Shown here piece by piece: positions 1 to 7,656 of a DNA stretch of 32,933 bases. Made by a program: the position numbers and the translations under genes. Position 1 is the stretch's first letter, and each line of letters begins with the position of its first letter. Source of the DNA: an uncultured Kineosporia sp. (GTDB lineage: Bacteria; Actinomycetota; Actinomycetes; Actinomycetales; Kineosporiaceae); contig CALMAR010000302.1 in NCBI GenBank assembly GCA_937859855.1, positions 1-32,933 of the forward strand, read 5' to 3'. The notes below the pieces were generated by a model. That model did no database searches. It was not told where the DNA came from and saw only the letters and a program-made list of their open reading frames with translations.

Positions 1-1
1 G

Positions 2-1960
2 GCGCTGGACGGCGCCCTCCGCCAGCAGATCGTCGATCGGCTGCCCGGCACCCCGATGCTGGCCGCCGCCGACGAACCCGAGATTCTGGTCAGACCCCGC
101 GATGCACTGGCGATCACCCCGCCGATCGGTGCTGACGAGGCGGTGGTGTCCGAGCTGGCCAGCTGGATCGCCGGACTGGTGCAGGCCCCCCGGGCCGCGG
201 ACGCTGCCTTCGCCGCGCTCGGCGTGCGCCGGGCCGAGCTGGCTGATCTGATCGAGCAGTTGCCGCAGGCGCCAGATCCAGCACGCTGGCACCGGCTCTA
301 CGGCGTACTCCAGCCCGCGGCCATCGATCCGCGGGTACGGGAGTCGCTGGCTGCGATCTGGGTGCCGCTCGCCGATGGGCAGTTCGCCCGAGGAGCTCGT
401 GGTCTGCTGCTAGGCGCGGAAGGCGTTCCCGCCGAGGCGCTTTCGGAGCTCGGCCTGCGGGTGGTAGATCCAGTGGCCGTGCACCCCTTGCTCGAGCTGC
501 TGGGTGCGACCCCGGCTGGTCCGCGGGCTGTGCTCGAGCTGCCCGCCGTGCAGGGCGCTGTGCTCGCCCAGCCCGAGGCCGAACAGCCCGCCCAGATCGC
601 CAGCGCCGTCCTGCAACTGGTGAGCGCCGCGGTCGGGGCTGGGCAGCTCGAGCCCGGCGATCTGCCCTGGCTCGGCGAGCTGGACCTCGAGGACGACGAG
701 GGAGAGGCCGCGCCTGCCTCGGCGCTGGCCATCCCCGGCTCACCCGCCGCGGACTGGTTCAGCCGCGAGGATGTCGGCTTGGTCAGCGAAGAACTCGCTG
801 ACCGCTGGGGAGCTGAAACCCTAAGCGCTGCCGGAGTTCTCAGCGGCCCAGGGTTGTGGACGGGCCACGACGTCCCGCTCGAGCCGGCTCTGGACGACGA
901 CCCGGACGATCCAGGTGCTGAACTGGACGATTGGGACACCTGGGTCGACCAGACCCTGGAACAGGTTGCGGCACAGGGTGAGACGCTGGGCGCGGTGATC
1001 GCCGAGGCCACCGCGATCCGCGACCTGGATCTGGTCCGGCCGGGCGCGCGACCGGCGGTGCCGGCTCTGCGCCGAGCGCTGGTTCAGCCCTGGCGGGTCC
1101 TGATCGCTGGTGCCGCCGGAGCGGCGGTGGACGTCGCCGGGCACACCGCCTGGTGGCTGCGGCGTGAGCTGATGGACGGCGCTGCCGCCAGTTCCCGGGC
1201 GCAGCCGGGACTGCGGGTGCTGCTCCCGCCAGCGCCGTCCTGGGTGGCCGATCTGGACGACGAGGTCCAGCGGGCTCTCGGCGTTCTCAGCACCCTGGAG
1301 GATCTGGACGCCGGTGCCGTGCCCCTGGTACTGGACCGGCTGGCCGATCCGGGGCTCCCTCTGTCGGCAGGTTTCGTGCTACGGCTGCTGCGGCACCTCG
1401 GCCGGCTGGCTGCGGCCGGAGTCCAGCTGACCCGGCCGCCCGAGCATGTTCGGGCGCTGTCGTTGCCCGGCACCGTGGTGATGCCCGCCGCCGAGGCGGT
1501 GATCGTGGACGCGCCGATGTATCTGCAGCGTCCGGATCTCGGTGTGCCACTGCCCGTCCCGCCCGAACTCGCCGGGCCGCTGGCCGATCTGCTCGACCTT
1601 CCGCTGGCCCGTGAACTGGCGCCCGGGATCGTGGACGAGGTCGGGTCGGCCCGGCAGCCGATCGACCCGGCCGCCCAGGAGCTGACCGCGACGGAGGCCG
1701 AAACCTGGTGTGAGCACGAGGAACTGGTGGTGGACGGCATCGAGGTGGAGTGGTGGGTGGACGACGACAGGCTGGCCCACGCGGCCACCCTGAATGGGCT
1801 GGCCCGGGGTCTGGCCTTCGCGGCCGGCCGCTGGCCGCTCCGGCATCAGCTGGCCGAAGTCCTGCTGGCCGAGCCCGCCGACCGCGATCGGGTCCTGGCC
1901 GAAATCCTCGCCGACGAAGCGTTCAGCCAGCCGGGGGAGAGCCGGGTCGATCCTCGCTGA
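2..1960 (+). CDS. sacsin N-terminal ATPase-like protein, C-terminal part (5' end outside window)
   Basis: The frame is open from the first bases, so the gene starts upstream; 652 residues are visible. The sequence is Ala/Leu/Asp-rich and resembles the C-terminal two thirds of long actinobacterial proteins annotated as sacsin/Hsp90-like ATP-binding proteins. The GHKL ATPase domain that defines that family would lie at the N-terminus and is not in the window, so the assignment rests on overall resemblance and on the DUF2530 and MarR neighbours. Visible features are long stretches of predicted helix, an acidic segment near residues 295-325 (Asp/Glu runs with several Trp), and a Trp/Glu-rich patch near the C-terminus (WCEHEELVVDGIEVEWW). 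No signal peptide or membrane segment is seen in the visible part. Its last 38 bases overlap the 3' end of the convergent DUF2530 gene. The role is unknown; a chaperone-like ATPase is an inference from the family name. Confidence 0.7.
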   Translation, partial: ALDGALRQQIVDRLPGTPMLAAADEPEILVRPRDALAITPPIGADEAVVSELASWIAGLVQAPRAADAAFAALGVRRAELADLIEQLPQAPDPARWHRLYGVLQPAAIDPRVRESLAAIWVPLADGQFARGARGLLLGAEGVPAEALSELGLRVVDPVAVHPLLELLGATPAGPRAVLELPAVQGAVLAQPEAEQPAQIASAVLQLVSAAVGAGQLEPGDLPWLGELDLEDDEGEAAPASALAIPGSPAADWFSREDVGLVSEELADRWGAETLSAAGVLSGPGLWTGHDVPLEPALDDDPDDPGAELDDWDTWVDQTLEQVAAQGETLGAVIAEATAIRDLDLVRPGARPAVPALRRALVQPWRVLIAGAAGAAVDVAGHTAWWLRRELMDGAAASSRAQPGLRVLLPPAPSWVADLDDEVQRALGVLSTLEDLDAGAVPLVLDRLADPGLPLSAGFVLRLLRHLGRLAAAGVQLTRPPEHVRALSLPGTVVMPAAEAVIVDAPMYLQRPDLGVPLPVPPELAGPLADLLDLPLARELAPGIVDEVGSARQPIDPAAQELTATEAETWCEHEELVVDGIEVEWWVDDDRLAHAATLNGLARGLAFAAGRWPLRHQLAEVLLAEPADRDRVLAEILADEAFSQPGESRVDPR

Positions 1961-2270
1961 TCCGATCGGGGGACTCGTCCGCGGGCCGGGCCCGGATGTA
2001 CAGCCAGCCCAGCAGGCCCAGGACGATGCCGGTGACGGCGCACCAGATCCACCAGGTATGGCCGTCGCGGGCCAGCCGATCGTGCTCGATCAGGGCTGCG
2101 GCCAGCAGCAGCACCCAGATGCCGGTACCCACCGCGACCGGCGCGGTGTTGCTGAACTGGGGCAGATCCTCCGATCGCACGACTCGGTGCCGGCGCTGGT
2201 GCGGCCCGGGTTCAGGATGATCGGCCGGCTGGGGCTGCGCCGCCGGGCCGCTGGATGCCCGTTCGCTCAC
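1923..2270 (-). CDS. DUF2530 family small membrane protein
   Basis: A 115-residue protein. A polar Pro/His/Arg-rich N-terminus (residues 1-35) is followed by two hydrophobic segments, about residues 38-60 (APVAVGTGIWVLLLAAALI) and 71-94 (WWIWCAVTGIVLGLLGWLY), and a charged Pro-rich tail. Two helices separated by a short charged loop, with Trp clusters in the second, are what is known of the actinobacterial DUF2530 family, whose function is undescribed. It is convergent with the sacsin-like gene and overlaps it by 38 bases. It is transcribed away from the marR gene, whose start is 60 bases from this gene's start, so the two share an intergenic region. Confidence 0.75.
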   Translation of the reverse strand: MSERASSGPAAQPQPADHPEPGPHQRRHRVVRSEDLPQFSNTAPVAVGTGIWVLLLAAALIEHDRLARDGHTWWIWCAVTGIVLGLLGWLYIRARPADESPDRISEDRPGSPPAG

Positions 2271-2311
2271 GGCCCGGAGCCTACCGGCCGGTTGCCCGGC
2301 GCCGGAAATAG

Positions 2312-2328
2312 TTAGCCTGTCTAATTAG
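2312..2328. promoter_or_regulatory. inverted repeat at the marR start, probable MarR autoregulatory operator
   Basis: TTAGCCTGTCTAA at 2312-2324 is an imperfect dyad (TTAG-C-G-CTAA symmetric) followed by a further TTAG half at 2325-2328, directly before the ATG at 2331. No Shine-Dalgarno sequence fits in this space, so the marR mRNA is probably leaderless and the dyad would overlap the core promoter. MarR proteins commonly bind TTAG/CTAA-like palindromes over their own promoter; binding here is inferred. Confidence 0.5.
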
Positions 2329-2330
2329 TT

Positions 2331-2780
2331 ATGGCAACCATGAGCGGCGCAGACGACCCGGCCGGGGCTGACACGCTGGCCGCTGAGCTGCGGGTCTCCC
2401 TGATGAAGAGTGCTCGCCGGCTGCGGGCGGAGAAGTCCGACGCCGAGCTGTCCGACGCGCAGTACTCCGTGCTCGGGGTGCTCGATCGTGAGGGCCCCAG
2501 CACCCCGGGCGACCTGGCCGCCCACGAGCGGGTGCAGCCGCCGTCCATGACCAGGACCCTGGCCGCGCTGACCGAGCGAGGGCTGGTCCAGCGCAGCAGT
2601 CATCCGGCCGACGGCCGGCAGAGCATCGTCGAACTGACCGGCCCTGGCCGGGACGCCGTCCGTGAGACCCGCCGGCGCCGCAACGCGTGGCTGGCCGGCC
2701 GGCTGGCCGAGATGAACGACGACGACCGCGCCGTGCTGGGCGCCGCATCACAGATCCTGAGGAGGATCGCCGCCTCGTGA
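2331..2780 (+). CDS. MarR family transcriptional regulator
   Basis: A 149-residue protein with the MarR winged-helix fold: dimerisation helix at the N-terminus, recognition region around residues 55-85 (STPGDLAAHERVQPPSMTR) and a wing around residues 90-110 with the typical DGRQSIVELT sequence. MarR proteins repress divergent or downstream genes and are released by small phenolic or drug-like ligands. The ATG at 2331 directly follows a TTAG/CTAA dyad. The stop codon overlaps the GTG of the next gene, an MFS exporter, so the two are translationally coupled and the exporter is the most likely regulated target. Ligand unknown. Confidence 0.9.
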   Translation: MATMSGADDPAGADTLAAELRVSLMKSARRLRAEKSDAELSDAQYSVLGVLDREGPSTPGDLAAHERVQPPSMTRTLAALTERGLVQRSSHPADGRQSIVELTGPGRDAVRETRRRRNAWLAGRLAEMNDDDRAVLGAASQILRRIAAS

Positions 2781-4087
2781 GCCCCACCTTCGCCGCCCTG
2801 CGTCATCCCAACTACCGGTTGTGGGCGTCTGGGTCGGTGGTATCGAACGCCGGCACCTGGATGCAGCGAGTCGCGCAGGACTGGCTCGTTCTGACCGGGC
2901 TGACCCACAATTCGGGCACCGCTGTCGGCATCACCACCGGTCTGCAGTTCGCACCGATGCTGCTGCTCGCGCCGTTCGCCGGGGCCCTGGTCGACCGGTT
3001 CGACCGGCGCCGGATCCTGATCGCCACCCAGACCTCCTCCGGTCTGCTGGCGGTGATTCTGGGTCTGCTCGTGATCACCGATACCGCCCGGTTGTGGATG
3101 GTCTTTCTGCTGGCCCTGCTGCTGGGCGTGGTCGCCGCGATGGACGGCCCGGCCCGTCAGGCCTTCGTCTCCGAGCTGGTGCCGATCGAGGACCTGCCCA
3201 ATGCCGTTGGCCTGAACAGTGCTTCGTTCAACAGCGGCCGGCTGATCGGGCCCGGCATCGCCGGCCTGCTGATCCACTGGGTCGGCACCGGCCCGGTTTT
3301 TCTGATCAACGCGGCCTCCTTCGCAGCTGTGGTGTTCTCGCTGACCAGGATGCGGCTCTCCCTGCTGCGTTCGCGGCCGGTGGCGGTGCGTGGGGAAGGT
3401 GGTGTGCGGGCGGGCCTTTCATACGTGCGGCAGCATCCGGACATCGTTCTGATCATGGTCATCGTGGGAATGGTGGGCACCTTCGGCTTCAACTTCCAGA
3501 TCACCACCGCGCTGATGGCCCGGCTTGAGTTCGGGAAGGGCGCAGGCGAATACGGGCTGCTGGGCTCGGTGATGGCGGTGGGCACCCTGGGCGGTGCGCT
3601 GATCGCCGCCCGGCGGCCCCAGCCCCGGCTGCAGCTGGTGATCGGCTCGGCGCTGGCTTTCGGGGTGTGCTCGATGATCGCGGCCCTGATGCCGTCCTAC
3701 TGGACCTTCGCCGCGGTGCTGGTCTTCGTCGGGCTGAGTTCGCTGACCCTGATGACGGCGGCCAACGCCAGCGTGCAGCTGCGCACCGCGCCGGAGTACC
3801 GCGGGCGGGTGATGGCGCTCTACATGGCCATCTTCATGGGGGGTACGCCGGTGGGTGCCCCGATCATCGGCTGGATCGGGGAATCCTTCGGGCCGCGCTG
3901 GACCATCCTGGCCGGTGGGCTGATCTCGATCGTGACCGCAGCGGCCGCGATGGCCTGGCTGGCCCGGTCTCGCCGGGTCACCATCCGGTACCGGCTGCGC
4001 GGGCGCCCGCACCTGCAGATGGCGGCCGCCGACCCGGTGGGGGCCCGCCGCGAACTGGCCGAGCAGGAGGCCGAGAACGCAGCCTAG
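2777..4087 (+). CDS. MFS transporter, drug/siderophore efflux type (MFS_3-like)
   Basis: A 436-residue integral membrane protein. The GTG at 2777 is chosen because GAGGAGG lies about 10 bases upstream and the codon overlaps the marR stop (GTGA); a longer open frame upstream only runs through marR. The N-terminus (PTFAALRHPNYRLWASGSVVSNAGTW) is characteristic of MFS_3/EntS-like exporters. The conserved loop 2-3 motif GALVDRFDRRR falls at about residues 70-80, and the second half carries YRGRVMALYMAIFMGGTPVG. About ten to twelve hydrophobic segments are visible. The family exports drugs, dyes or siderophores using the proton gradient. The coupled MarR gene suggests induction by the exported compound. 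The substrate cannot be read from the sequence. Confidence 0.88.
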   Translation: MSPTFAALRHPNYRLWASGSVVSNAGTWMQRVAQDWLVLTGLTHNSGTAVGITTGLQFAPMLLLAPFAGALVDRFDRRRILIATQTSSGLLAVILGLLVITDTARLWMVFLLALLLGVVAAMDGPARQAFVSELVPIEDLPNAVGLNSASFNSGRLIGPGIAGLLIHWVGTGPVFLINAASFAAVVFSLTRMRLSLLRSRPVAVRGEGGVRAGLSYVRQHPDIVLIMVIVGMVGTFGFNFQITTALMARLEFGKGAGEYGLLGSVMAVGTLGGALIAARRPQPRLQLVIGSALAFGVCSMIAALMPSYWTFAAVLVFVGLSSLTLMTAANASVQLRTAPEYRGRVMALYMAIFMGGTPVGAPIIGWIGESFGPRWTILAGGLISIVTAAAAMAWLARSRRVTIRYRLRGRPHLQMAAADPVGARRELAEQEAENAA

Positions 4088-4113
4088 GTTTCGGGAACAT
4101 GAGCGGCACTTGA

Positions 4114-4914
4114 TCAGCGCAGGCCCAGCTGATCGGCGAACAGCTGGTACCCCACGAAGGCGACCAGGTCGAGCAGGGTGTGGGCGATGATCAGCGGACC
4201 GGTTCTGCCCGTCCGGCGGAACCACTCGGCGAAGATCACGCCCATGATCGCGTTGCCGAAGAACGGCCCGAACCCCTGGTACAGGTGATACGAACCGCGC
4301 AATACCGCGCTGGTCCCCACGATCGCCCAGGGCGCCCAGCGCAGCTCGCGCAATCGGGTGGTCAGGTAGCCGACAGCCACGATCTCTTCGATCAGCGCGT
4401 TCTTGATCGCCTGCAGGAAGAGTACCGGCACGGCCCACCAGTGCGGCTCCAGGGCCGAGGCCACCACATCGGCGGTCAGGCCCAGCGCCCGCCCGGCGAA
4501 GTAGAAGCCGAGACCGGGCAGGCCGATCAGGGCCGCCAGGCCAGCTCCAAAAGCCAGATCCAGCAGGGGTTTCCGTGGCGCCAGCCCCAGCCGGGCCGCC
4601 GCCGAGCGCCCCCCCGCGCTGAGCAGCCAGAACACCAGCGCCACCGGGACCAGGGTGAAGGCCACGTCGGCCAGCTGATAGGCCAGATCGACGTAGGGCC
4701 GGGGGCTCTGCGAGGCGTTCAGGGTGGCGGTCTGCTGCGCCAGCGGCTTGCCGGCGGTCAGCTTGGCCGAGAGGCTGATCACCGCGTAGACGGCCGAGGC
4801 GCCCAGCGACAGGCCGAGCACGATCCAGATCTCGGCCACCAGCCGGTTCCTCGGCTGCGGTCCGGCCGGTTCTCCGACCGCCGCTGCCGCCGCCGGTTCT
4901 TCCGCCTGATCCAT
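4114..4914 (-). CDS. CPBP (Abi/CAAX-like) family intramembrane metalloprotease
   Basis: A 266-residue membrane protein. After a Pro/Ala-rich cytoplasmic N-terminus there are several hydrophobic segments and the three conserved CPBP regions: a Glu-Glu motif (IEEIVAVGYLTTRL, about residues 175-190), a His-containing helix (RGSYHLYQGFGP) and a final His/Asp helix (IIAHTLLDLVAFVGYQ). The Arg of the usual EExxxR motif is replaced by Val. These residues form the intramembrane active site in the family, which cleaves prenylated proteins or peptides, or acts in bacteriocin self-immunity. GAGGTG lies just upstream of the ATG at 4914. It is convergent with the MFS gene, separated by 26 bases. The next gene upstream on the same strand ends 6 bases before its start, so they may be cotranscribed. 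Substrate unknown. Confidence 0.85.
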   Translation of the reverse strand: MDQAEEPAAAAAVGEPAGPQPRNRLVAEIWIVLGLSLGASAVYAVISLSAKLTAGKPLAQQTATLNASQSPRPYVDLAYQLADVAFTLVPVALVFWLLSAGGRSAAARLGLAPRKPLLDLAFGAGLAALIGLPGLGFYFAGRALGLTADVVASALEPHWWAVPVLFLQAIKNALIEEIVAVGYLTTRLRELRWAPWAIVGTSAVLRGSYHLYQGFGPFFGNAIMGVIFAEWFRRTGRTGPLIIAHTLLDLVAFVGYQLFADQLGLR

Positions 4915-4920
4915 CGCACC

Positions 4921-5235
4921 TCAGCGTAGGGCGCCGGCCTGTGCCCCTTGGTGGACCATCTCGAAGAGGGCTGGCGTCGAGGGAAAATCTCGCCAACCCG
5001 GGCGCATCACCAGGGCCCGGAAGCCGTCGTCATGAGCAGCGTCGCACAGCTGCGCTGATTCCCAGTCGGCGTAGTTGATGAATCGGTATCTGGCGTCCGG
5101 CGCCAGTGATCGGTGCAGCTGATGACTGACGTATCCGGGCTTCTGCCTCATGTAGGTGTTCACCTCGACCCAGAGGGCGAAGAACTCGTCCTCACGTCCG
5201 GCCGGGACCTCGAAGCAGTTGATGAGCTTGATCAT
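4921..5235 (-). CDS. antibiotic biosynthesis monooxygenase (ABM)-fold protein
   Basis: A 104-residue protein with the ABM-fold pattern: a beta strand at the N-terminus (MIKLINCFEVPAGREDEF), then W-x-E-V-N-xYMRQKPGY, then a strand-rich middle with RYRFINYADWES. The family comprises small dimeric ferredoxin-like proteins, including quinone monooxygenases and heme-degrading enzymes; here only the fold is supported. The ATG at 5235 is chosen because AGGAGG lies 7-8 bases upstream; the open frame extends further but runs through the divergent TetR gene. It lies 57 bases from that TetR start, and the shared region contains palindromes, so the TetR protein probably controls it. The downstream CPBP gene follows after 6 bases. 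Confidence 0.85.
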   Translation of the reverse strand: MIKLINCFEVPAGREDEFFALWVEVNTYMRQKPGYVSHQLHRSLAPDARYRFINYADWESAQLCDAAHDDGFRALVMRPGWRDFPSTPALFEMVHQGAQAGALR

Positions 5236-5251
5236 GGCGACCTCCTGTAAT

Positions 5252-5276
5252 TGCACTGTAGTGCATTCGATGCACT
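5252..5276. promoter_or_regulatory. overlapping palindromes between ABM and TetR genes, probable TetR operator
   Basis: TGCACTGTAGTGCA (5252-5265) is a perfect 6-2-6 inverted repeat. AGTGCATTCGATGCACT (5260-5276) is a perfect 7-3-7 inverted repeat sharing the middle half-site. Three TGCACT/AGTGCA half-sites alternate in orientation, as expected for a TetR-family operator binding one or two dimers. TATAGT at 5281-5286 could be the -10 box of a nearly leaderless tetR transcript, and TACAGT on the minus strand (5260-5255) a -10 for the ABM gene. The position between divergent promoters fits repression of both. Confidence 0.75.
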
Positions 5277-5292
5277 GGGGTATAGTCACCGT

Positions 5293-5910
5293 ATGCCAGA
5301 TCGTCAAGCCCAGCGGCGCCGGACCAGGCAGGCCATCGTGTCGGCGGCCATGCAGCTGCAGGCCCGGGGTGAACCGGTGACCGCCGATACCGTGGCCGAA
5401 GCCGCCCAGGTGTCCAGACGGACCGTCTTCCTGCACTTTCCGAGCCTCGACCAGCTCGTGCTCGATGCCACCCTGGGTGCGCTGGCGGCGGCCGAGGTGG
5501 ACGTCGGGCAGGACGCCGCTGGATCAGACGTCCGGGCGCGAGTACAGGCGCTGGCTCAGTCCCTGATCGAGATGTCTCCGGTGACGATGCCGCTCGGCCG
5601 TCAGATCATCCGGCTCACGGTCGCGTCGGAGCCGGCCGCGCCGCACCAGCCACTGCGAGGGGCCCGGCGCGTGCGGTGGATCGAGCAGGCGCTCGAGCCG
5701 ATCCGGGATCAGCTGACTGAACTCGAGTTCGACCGGCTGGTCTCAGCCCTGGCCATGGTGCTCGGCTTCGAAGGCATGGTGGTCCTGCAGGACATCCGGG
5801 GTCTGGACGCCCCGGCGCAGACCGGCGTCATCAGCTGGGCTGTGACGGCTCTGGTCGATGCGGCGCTGGCCAGCGCGGGGCATCCGGGCGGCCAGGTCAG
5901 CCGGAGGTGA
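5293..5910 (+). CDS. TetR/AcrR family transcriptional regulator
   Basis: A 205-residue protein. The N-terminal helix-turn-helix is typical: RRTRQAIVSAAMQL, then VTADTVAEAAQVSRRTVFLHFPS, where the VSRRTVFLHF recognition helix is diagnostic. The all-helical C-terminal ligand-binding domain covers about residues 60-200 and is not assignable to a subfamily. The ATG at 5293 is used because it starts the domain cleanly and lies 7 bases after a TATAGT -10-like box, implying a leaderless mRNA; no Shine-Dalgarno sequence is present. It is divergent from the ABM gene across a double palindrome. Its 3' end overlaps the convergent DinB-like gene by 14 bases. Confidence 0.9.
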   Translation: MPDRQAQRRRTRQAIVSAAMQLQARGEPVTADTVAEAAQVSRRTVFLHFPSLDQLVLDATLGALAAAEVDVGQDAAGSDVRARVQALAQSLIEMSPVTMPLGRQIIRLTVASEPAAPHQPLRGARRVRWIEQALEPIRDQLTELEFDRLVSALAMVLGFEGMVVLQDIRGLDAPAQTGVISWAVTALVDAALASAGHPGGQVSRR

Positions 5911-6418
5911 CGTCGTGCAGGTGATGCACCGGGTCGTGGATCAGGTAGCGGGCAAAGGTTTCGACGGTGAACTCAGCGCCGTCACTGCGCCGCCCGGGCC
6001 GGCGCCATTGATCGTCGCCGACGGCGGTGAAGGCGGTCGCCAGAGCCTGAGCCGCCTCCAGCAGCTCGGCGGTCACCAGCAGCGGGTCCTGGTCGGCGTA
6101 GCGGTCCTCGATCGCGGTCTGGTCCTGGTCCCAGTTGGGAAACAGCGGATCGTCCTGTTCCAGCATCAGATTGAGCCGGAACAGATACAGCCGGAACACA
6201 TCCCGGACATGACAGCCGTATTCGAGCGGCGACCACGTCTGCGCAGCCGGGCGCTCGCGCACCTCGGGCCGGCCCAGCACCGGCTCCCAGGCCGCCGCGT
6301 TGGCCTGGATCATGGGTGAGATGTCGTCCCGGCCAATGGTTGTGGTGTCCAGGCCGCACTCCGGGCAGCGCCGCCGCAGGACCCAGGTCCAGTCCTTGGT
6401 GTCGGGTTCGATGGTCAC
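5897..6418 (-). CDS. DinB-superfamily protein
   Basis: A 173-residue protein. The helical-bundle pattern and His residues are those of DinB/YfiT-like metalloproteins: W-SPLEYGCHVRDVF around residues 62-75, and a C-terminal YLIHDPVHHLHDV supplying further His ligands. Actinobacterial members include mycothiol-dependent enzymes and many of unknown role. An unusual N-terminal CPECG motif (about residues 18-22) precedes the bundle. The start is GTG at 6418; no Shine-Dalgarno sequence is seen, and TATCGT a few bases upstream could serve a leaderless transcript. It is convergent with the TetR gene (14-base overlap). Function beyond the superfamily is not inferable. Confidence 0.75.
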   Translation of the reverse strand: MTIEPDTKDWTWVLRRRCPECGLDTTTIGRDDISPMIQANAAAWEPVLGRPEVRERPAAQTWSPLEYGCHVRDVFRLYLFRLNLMLEQDDPLFPNWDQDQTAIEDRYADQDPLLVTAELLEAAQALATAFTAVGDDQWRRPGRRSDGAEFTVETFARYLIHDPVHHLHDVTSG

Positions 6419-6458
6419 CGGCCCACGATAGCCGGGCCACCGGAGTGCCGAAGCGGAG

Positions 6459-6490
6459 ATTCAGCCGAGCGGGTATTCAGCCGAGCAGGT
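6459..6490. repeat. 16-bp tandem duplication at the allantoicase 3' end
   Basis: attcagccgagcgggt (6459-6474) is followed immediately by attcagccgagcaggt (6475-6490), a 15/16 match. The second copy contains the allantoicase stop codon (complement of tca at 6477-6479), so the duplication lies at the very end of the gene and just past it. It looks like a slippage product; no function is evident. Confidence 0.75.
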
Positions 6491-7637
6491 ACGCGCGGAC
6501 CGGCGCCGGGATCCGGTCGGCGGGCAGGAACGGGCGGCGCCCGCGTACTGTTTCGGCGTCCTGGCCGGACAGGCCGGGGACGGCGGCCAGCATCTCCTCC
6601 AGCTGCGAATCGGGCAGCACGCTGAGCCAGCGAGCCGTGATCCCGTCCAGAGCGGATGGCTCCAGTTCACCGAGCAGCCTGACCCGGGACATCCCGCCGT
6701 CCGGGAAGACCTCCATCCGTACGTGGGTCACCGGCTCCGAGCGGATCACGAATCGGTGCAGGGTGTCGGGCCGTAACCGGGTGCGCGGCAGCAGTTCTCG
6801 CCACGCGTCCGGGTTGTCCATGGCGGCGGACCGGATATCGATGCCTACCAGCCGGACTTCGCCGGGAGCATTACCGGTGAAGTGGGTGGTGTCGATCTCG
6901 GCCCGGCGCAGGCAGCCGGCTTCGGCCAGCTTGAACAGCACCCAGTCATGCCCACCGTCGCGCCGCCGGGCCGTCTCCCAGCCCTCGGCGATGGACGCGG
7001 GATCACCGGGCCGGATCAGGTTCCCGGCCGAGGAGTAGAACATGTCGGAGGCGCCCAGCACCCGCCCGCCGTGCCAGAGTGCGGCCAGGTCGACGGTGCC
7101 GGTGAGGATCCGCGGGTCCGGAGCCGCTTCGCCGAGCACTCGCAACCGCGCTACTCCGCCGTCCGGGTAGATCGACAGCCGGACGTGGCTCCAGCGCCGA
7201 TCGCTGACCACGTCGAACGAATTCACCGTGTCGCCCTTGAGTGCCGACCTGCTGACCAGGGTGGTCCAGGCACTCTCGGGCATCTCCTGCGCGACCGGAT
7301 GACCCTCGCCGGCCATCCCCTCGACCGAGGCGTAGGGCGGGTAGTTGCCGCGGAAGTGGGCGGTGTCGATCACCACCGAACGGATCACGCCGGGCGTGCC
7401 CAGCCGGACGATGGCGAAGTCGTGACCCTCGCTCCGGCGCCGCCGCGTCTCCCAGCCGTCGTACACCTTGCCGTCCGGTCCGTAAGTGTCGGGCCGCCAG
7501 GCGCTCGGCTCCGGATGGATGAGATGACGCCGGTCGGCGAACAACTCGTCATTGGCGTACACCACTCGTCCGCCGATCGCACTCGAGGCGAGGTCGATCG
7601 GCTCGGTCAGCGGTGACGGCGTTGGATACTGGCTCAC
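6477..7637 (-). CDS. alc: allantoicase
   Basis: A 386-residue protein made of two homologous halves, as in known allantoicases. Half one has GGRVVYANDELFADRRHLI, DGWETRRRRSEGHD and IDTAHFRGNYP; half two repeats GGRVLGASDMFYSSAGNLI, EGWETARRRDGGHDW and IDTTHFTGNAP. The enzyme hydrolyses allantoate to ureidoglycolate and urea in purine-nitrogen salvage. The GTG at 7637 is chosen because GAAAGAGG lies about 6 bases upstream; an ATG at 7664 would overlap the upstream allantoinase and lacks a ribosome site. It follows allantoinase after 19 bases as the last gene of the operon. The C-terminus ends within a 16-bp tandem duplication. Confidence 0.95.
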   Translation of the reverse strand: MSQYPTPSPLTEPIDLASSAIGGRVVYANDELFADRRHLIHPEPSAWRPDTYGPDGKVYDGWETRRRRSEGHDFAIVRLGTPGVIRSVVIDTAHFRGNYPPYASVEGMAGEGHPVAQEMPESAWTTLVSRSALKGDTVNSFDVVSDRRWSHVRLSIYPDGGVARLRVLGEAAPDPRILTGTVDLAALWHGGRVLGASDMFYSSAGNLIRPGDPASIAEGWETARRRDGGHDWVLFKLAEAGCLRRAEIDTTHFTGNAPGEVRLVGIDIRSAAMDNPDAWRELLPRTRLRPDTLHRFVIRSEPVTHVRMEVFPDGGMSRVRLLGELEPSALDGITARWLSVLPDSQLEEMLAAVPGLSGQDAETVRGRRPFLPADRIPAPVRAYLLG

Positions 7638-7656
7638 AGCAACCTCTTTCGGACCT

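Noticed and set aside
3419..4996. 525-codon open frame on the minus strand covering the MFS and CPBP region
   Set aside because: It is antisense to a clear MFS gene and out of frame with the CPBP gene; its composition is Arg/Gly/Pro-rich as expected for a shadow in high-GC DNA.
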